Below, one piece after another: positions 60,382 to 64,000 of a stretch of 64,000 bases of DNA. A program made the position numbers and the translations under genes. The DNA comes from Taxawa tesnikishii (nom. ined.). Its lineage: Eukaryota > Ascomycota > Dothideomycetes > Dothideales. The notes under the pieces are model-generated. The model saw only the letters and a list, made by a program, of their open reading frames with translations, was not told where the DNA came from and did not search any database. The DNA lies in the NCBI GenBank assembly GCA_030247885.1, contig JAPDRO010000005.1, positions 372,001 to 436,000 of the forward strand, written 5' to 3'. How positions within the stretch are numbered: the first letter of the stretch is position 1; each line of letters opens with the position of its first letter.

Positions 60382-61131
60382 CAGTGCCGTAGGTCAGAAT
60401 GGTTGTTTGTTTCGTTTGAACGGCTTCGTTAGACATGGAAACATAAGACTCCACCTCCCAACAATGTCTCTTGTCAGCCAATTCGAGAAGCTCAGCACAC
60501 GCGCGCATTCGGGTTAAGGAGCAGCTACTTGCCCGTGTCAAGCAGGTGCACGACAACAGCAAGACGGAGGACTTCTCCTGCTCCGACAGTCACGTACGTC
60601 ACGTTCCTTCCCCTTTCGGCGGGACCTCCCAACGAGGAAATGGAGTATCTTTCATGGAGGGAGTCACAAGAGTTCTGGGACGGACAGGATGTCGATGTAC
60701 TGCGTGGTGAAATCACATGTGAAGACAAGGCGAGGCAATCACCACCATTCATCCTTGACAAGATGCTGATTGAATGGACAGTTCTACAGATCAGAGTACG
60801 ATCCGAAAGGGGAAAGAACATGTTGCAGAAGGGAAGAGCTGACACTGACTTGCCGCCATCTGATCTGCTCTGCTCACGTAGCTGCGTACGACCGTCACAA
60901 AGCCATTTTCCGTAACGCCGTTGTACCTTGACCCAGTGCCTCATCCCATCGTGTACTTCTCAGCTCTTGTCCCCGAGCTATACCTCACCCACGTCGTTCC
61001 ATAGCCATTCGGCTATGTAAAGGGTTGTGCGTTGTCGAATACCTGGTGCCTTATGCGAGATCCGGGGGATCATCCGATGCAGTGTCGCAACCTCAGTGCC
61101 TCCACCACTCCTGCCCACCCCTTAGCACTGT
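60382..61131. other. Intergenic, no supported gene
   Basis: Overlapping frames at 60525-60944 on both strands have no recognisable domain. Confidence 0.45.
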
Positions 61132-61367
61132 TCAGCGTTCCGGCATCTGTATTCTCACCTTCATATCTCCAACAGCAGCATTCGCAGCGTCCGCACCGAG
61201 CGTAGCTCGAACCCCCACATGGCGGCATTCGCGACCTTGCCGCCGTACATGCGCGCGTAGTGGTGGCATTCGTGCTTCTTGCCCTCGTGGTGGAAAAGCC
61301 CGCGGTTCTGCTCCGGAGTCTCCTTGTCCGAGGGTGCAGTCGTGAATCCTGGAGCTTGGGCGGACAT
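61132..61367 (-). CDS. Small conserved-looking protein, one base missing
   Basis: Starts MSAQAPGFTTAPSDKETPEQ at an ATG (61367) with context GCAAGATG and continues HHEGKKHECHHYARMYGGKV and ANAAMWG; then the run of five C on the plus strand (61212-61216; G5 in the mRNA) breaks the frame. One base more gives VRATLGADAANAAVGDMK and a stop at 61132, a Gly/Ala pattern like small fungal proteins ending in GAGATLG-type helices. In total 78 codons. I cannot name it. No signal peptide or intron. A short A/T-poor 5' region (61368-61887) shows nothing else. Confidence 0.5.
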
Positions 61368-61887
61368 CTTGCGTTTCCTTTTCGAGTTTCCGTGAGAGTA
61401 TGAGGTTGTTAGGCTGCGTGTGTCGCTAGCGGGACTGAGTGGGTTGGATTGAACGATGTAGATGCACTGTAGTAACGGCTCTAGAGGTGATTGGAGGACA
61501 TGGCACTTTCTGACATTTGAAGAGACGGGAGATACTGAAGTGCCTAACAACAACGTCACTTTGCTGCAGGTCCCGCTGTCCCGCTATCGATCGCCCCGCT
61601 CCCGTGGCGTGAGGGACTATCGAAGCTTTCAACGGTTATATACCCATTCATGTGAAGATCGGTTCAGGCAATAGGCTGTAGGTGCGCCTGGTTCCGATGG
61701 AAGCTCCCATGTACAGGTTTTTCCGGCCCCGGGATTGTCAGGCTAGGTTTTGTATCGTTTCCGCCTCTGAACGCCATGCCGAATGCAAGTTTATGCTCAT
61801 ATGCACGCCATATGTAGCCCCCAAAAAGGAAAACAAGTTATATAGTTGAAGCCTAATAGAAGGGGAAGGGAGAGGGAGGTGACCATA

Positions 61888-63495
61888 TCAGTCCTCCAAA
61901 CGCACAATGCAACTCTCCTCAAACCACTTCCCAAACTTAACAACGGGAATATCAACCGCCCGCCAAAACACATCCGCAACCCAAATCGTTGTCAACACGT
62001 CAATGGTCCCGGCGATCGCAAACCCGAATTCCTTCCTGAACACCGTCTGCGTGCCGAAGCATTGCCACAGGACGTCCATGAGGCCGTAGCCGACCGTGTG
62101 CGTGACAAGGCCGTGCATGAGATACAAGGCGAAACTGATCTTGCCGAGATATTGCACGGGACCGTTGTCGAAGATACGCTGAAGGAACCACGCGTTCGAG
62201 GTTGCCCAGACGAGCAGTATGGCACCCCAGCCGACCCAGAATCGCTGCTTTTGGTGGACATACTTGGGGATCCAGCTGTGCAGCGTGGCCCAGCCAATAC
62301 CCTGGTCCACATGCTCTTGCGGCTGGCTGCACAAATAGATGCCAATCAGGAACACGGCGATGTACATTCCATTCCAGAAGCGCTTGTTGCGGTCGGCTGA
62401 AGGTGCTGTACCGGTCTGGGAGGGGAGAAGAGAGGATGCGGCGGCGGAGGCGCGGCGCATGAAGTCGAGTTCGGCAAAGTAGAAGCCCGAGTAGAAGAGG
62501 ATCATCTCCCAGCGATCTTTGAAGAGACACCAGGTGATGAGACCCGCGAGGCTGGTAAGGCGGAGGAAAGGCTTCAGTCGCGCCAGACCGAGCTGCGTGA
62601 GGTAAAGGACCAGCGAGGACCGGAATTCCATGGGAATCTGCTAGTTTGTCAGTAATCACAACTCGCACCCTCCTGGTAGGACTGCACTTACGGTCCACAG
62701 ATGACGGTCAATGTCAATGTCCGTGTCCTTCGTTCCGAAACTCCACGGGTGGATGAAGATCCACATCTTGTGGGCCCAGTCCGCTAACTGCTCAGACAGG
62801 GTATCGAAGCGATGCAAATGCGTTTCGCGGACGTTCGTCAACCGCTTGTCGTCGTACGCAATACCTCTCGTCCACTCGTACACGCCGATCCTAACCAGAA
62901 AGACAATCATCAGAGTGGAGACAATGCAGGGAATATACAGTCGGATGGCTCTCCTGAAGACGGAGGAAGACAGCGTGTGCAGCAGCTCCTTCCAGTTCCG
63001 GCTCCTCATGAGCCTGACCGGCTTGTACGATAGGGCGTAGCCAGAAACCACATAGAATATGGCAACCATGGCCGGTCCGGTGTAAATGAAGCGAACGAAG
63101 GGTAGCTTGAGAAACTCCCTGTTCTCGCCCGGTTGTCCAGCACCGTAGGCGACAAGAACGTTATGACTGGAATAACTCAGGTGGTAGAAGAAGACGAACA
63201 ACGCAGCCAAGCCACGCATGCCGTCCAGGAAAGCCGTCGGATGCAGCTTCTCCGGCTTGTTGGTGCCCGGCCGTGCCCTGGCTTGCAAGAAGCTGGGGAG
63301 GAGGAAGAACATTAAGCGTTGGAGGTAGCTGTACAACGAGGCCGCGGAGGGTTTGGAGCCTGATGCGAAGTATGTCTGTCGAGGCGACTCCAGCTCTTTC
63401 TCGATTTCGATCTCCTGCAAGAGGTGTGACCCTTCCTCCTCCTCTTGCTCTTCCTCTCTCGTCATCTCTCTATCGTGGAATGAGTGGCGCTCCAT
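61888..63495 (-). CDS. Acyltransferase-3 family membrane protein
   Basis: Exons 63495-62692 and 62637-61888 (intron GTAAGT to TAGCAG, phase 0), 517 aa. The N-terminus is acidic (REEEQEEEEGSHLL); the family motif FLDGMRGLAALFVFFYHLSY carries the conserved His. About ten membrane helices follow, including GPAMVAIFYVVSGYALSY, LWT-IPMEFRSSLVLYL across the splice, and ISFALYLMHGLVTHTVGYG. Such enzymes move acyl (often acetyl) groups onto sugars, lipids or secondary metabolites at membranes; the acceptor is unknown. I start at 63495 because earlier residues in frame look like leader DNA and do not match the family. The remaining 505 bases to the window end hold a G-rich repeat and no supported gene. 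Confidence 0.9.
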
Positions 63496-63743
63496 AGCTG
63501 GGAAACGAAGGACAAACGAAGGACAGGCGGTAGTGAGCGAAACGAATGGTCGAGCGCGAGGAGAGGGCCAAGGAAAAGCTCCACATAAGAAGAAAGTCAG
63601 ACAAGGATGTCGTGCTACATGCTGCGATTCAGACGTGGAGCGGCTGGAGAGGAGTACCACATCCACACCACCGTTGCACGAACGCCAGTCAGCAACAACC
63701 GTTAGATGACAGGCATCCTTTCCTTTTCTGCTGGTAAACTACG

Positions 63744-63791
63744 AATAGGGGAACAGGGGAACAGGGGAACAGGGGGACAGGGGAATAGGGG
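63744..63791 (+). repeat. Six copies of an 8-bp G-rich unit (AAYAGGGG)
   Basis: Units read AATAGGGG, AACAGGGG three times, GACAGGGG and AATAGGGG. The six evenly spaced G4 runs on the plus strand are able to form a G-quadruplex. It lies about 250 bases upstream of the acyltransferase start. Confidence 0.9.
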
Positions 63792-64000
63792 TCTGCTGGA
63801 CGACTCTGTTGGTACGATCTGCAAGCCTCTGTTTGGGAAGGCGCGAACTGCCAAGCCGCCAAGGTGCCGCATCCGCAGCCAGGGGTTTGCGAGATACGAG
63901 TGGAGTGTTGCGGGTCTTGCACACGAGGAGACCGAGTCAGGGAAAGCAAACCCACGTCAGACAGCCGACACGCCAAGCCGGGAGTGAGGCCGGCAGGGCA

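Noticed and set aside
1-64000. tRNA, rRNA, CRISPR and secondary-metabolite cluster search by eye
   Set aside because: No T-loop-like GGTTCGAATCC with a matching acceptor stem, no rRNA blocks, no spaced direct repeats, and no PKS, NRPS or terpene synthase signatures were found. A small tRNA could still be missed.

Overview
The window looks like nuclear DNA of a filamentous ascomycete (Pezizomycotina, most likely a Dothideomycete or close relative). Genes carry short introns of about 50-280 bases with GT-AG ends and CTAAC/CTGAC-like branch sites, starts have CACCATGG-like contexts, and the families are typical of moulds: Fzo1-type mitofusin, GT71 glycosyltransferase, a DUF6604 protein, an 'allergen'-annotated His-rich protein and an MCT-like MFS permease. 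The class assignment is inference. I saw no rRNA, tRNA, CRISPR array or secondary-metabolite cluster.

Layout. 0-3.3 kb: no recognisable gene. 3.3-10.6 kb: a membrane-anchored histidine-phosphatase-like protein lacking the catalytic His (minus), a small two-exon gene (plus) and a DUF6604 protein (minus). 10.9-12.7 kb: a Fot1/pogo-type DNA transposon with 42-bp inverted repeats and TA target duplication, decayed inside. 13.6-19.1 kb: a Cys-rich membrane protein, a small Cys protein, an F-box protein and the 'allergen' protein, all minus. 21.0-25.7 kb: a conserved protein of unknown function (plus), a doubtful ORF and a bZIP factor (minus). 26.7-30.3 kb: an alpha/beta-hydrolase and a formate/nitrite transporter. 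32.2-33.3 kb: a GH43 glycosidase relic.

34.7-63.5 kb is mainly a dense housekeeping block: NBP35 (cytosolic Fe-S assembly), prolyl-tRNA synthetase, GT71 mannosyltransferase, FZO1 (mitochondrial fusion), VPS2 (ESCRT-III), a PTC1-type PP2C, SNF4 (AMPK gamma), SAS10/UTP3 (SSU processome), TSC10-type 3-ketosphinganine reductase, a cupin-like gene, an MCT-like permease, a small conserved gene and an acyltransferase-3 membrane protein. Several pairs are divergent with short shared promoters: NBP35/ProRS, FZO1/VPS2 and SAS10/TSC10. These are independent cell functions, not a pathway cluster.

The most striking cross-window signal is that many conserved genes that should be intact (ProRS, FZO1 twice, GT71, PTC1, TSC10, the bZIP gene, the 21-kb gene and the 61-kb small gene) need exactly one extra base to keep frame, always in the same direction and often at a homopolymer. 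Uncorrected single-base deletions in the assembly are the simplest explanation; programmed -1 frameshifting is the exciting but less likely alternative.
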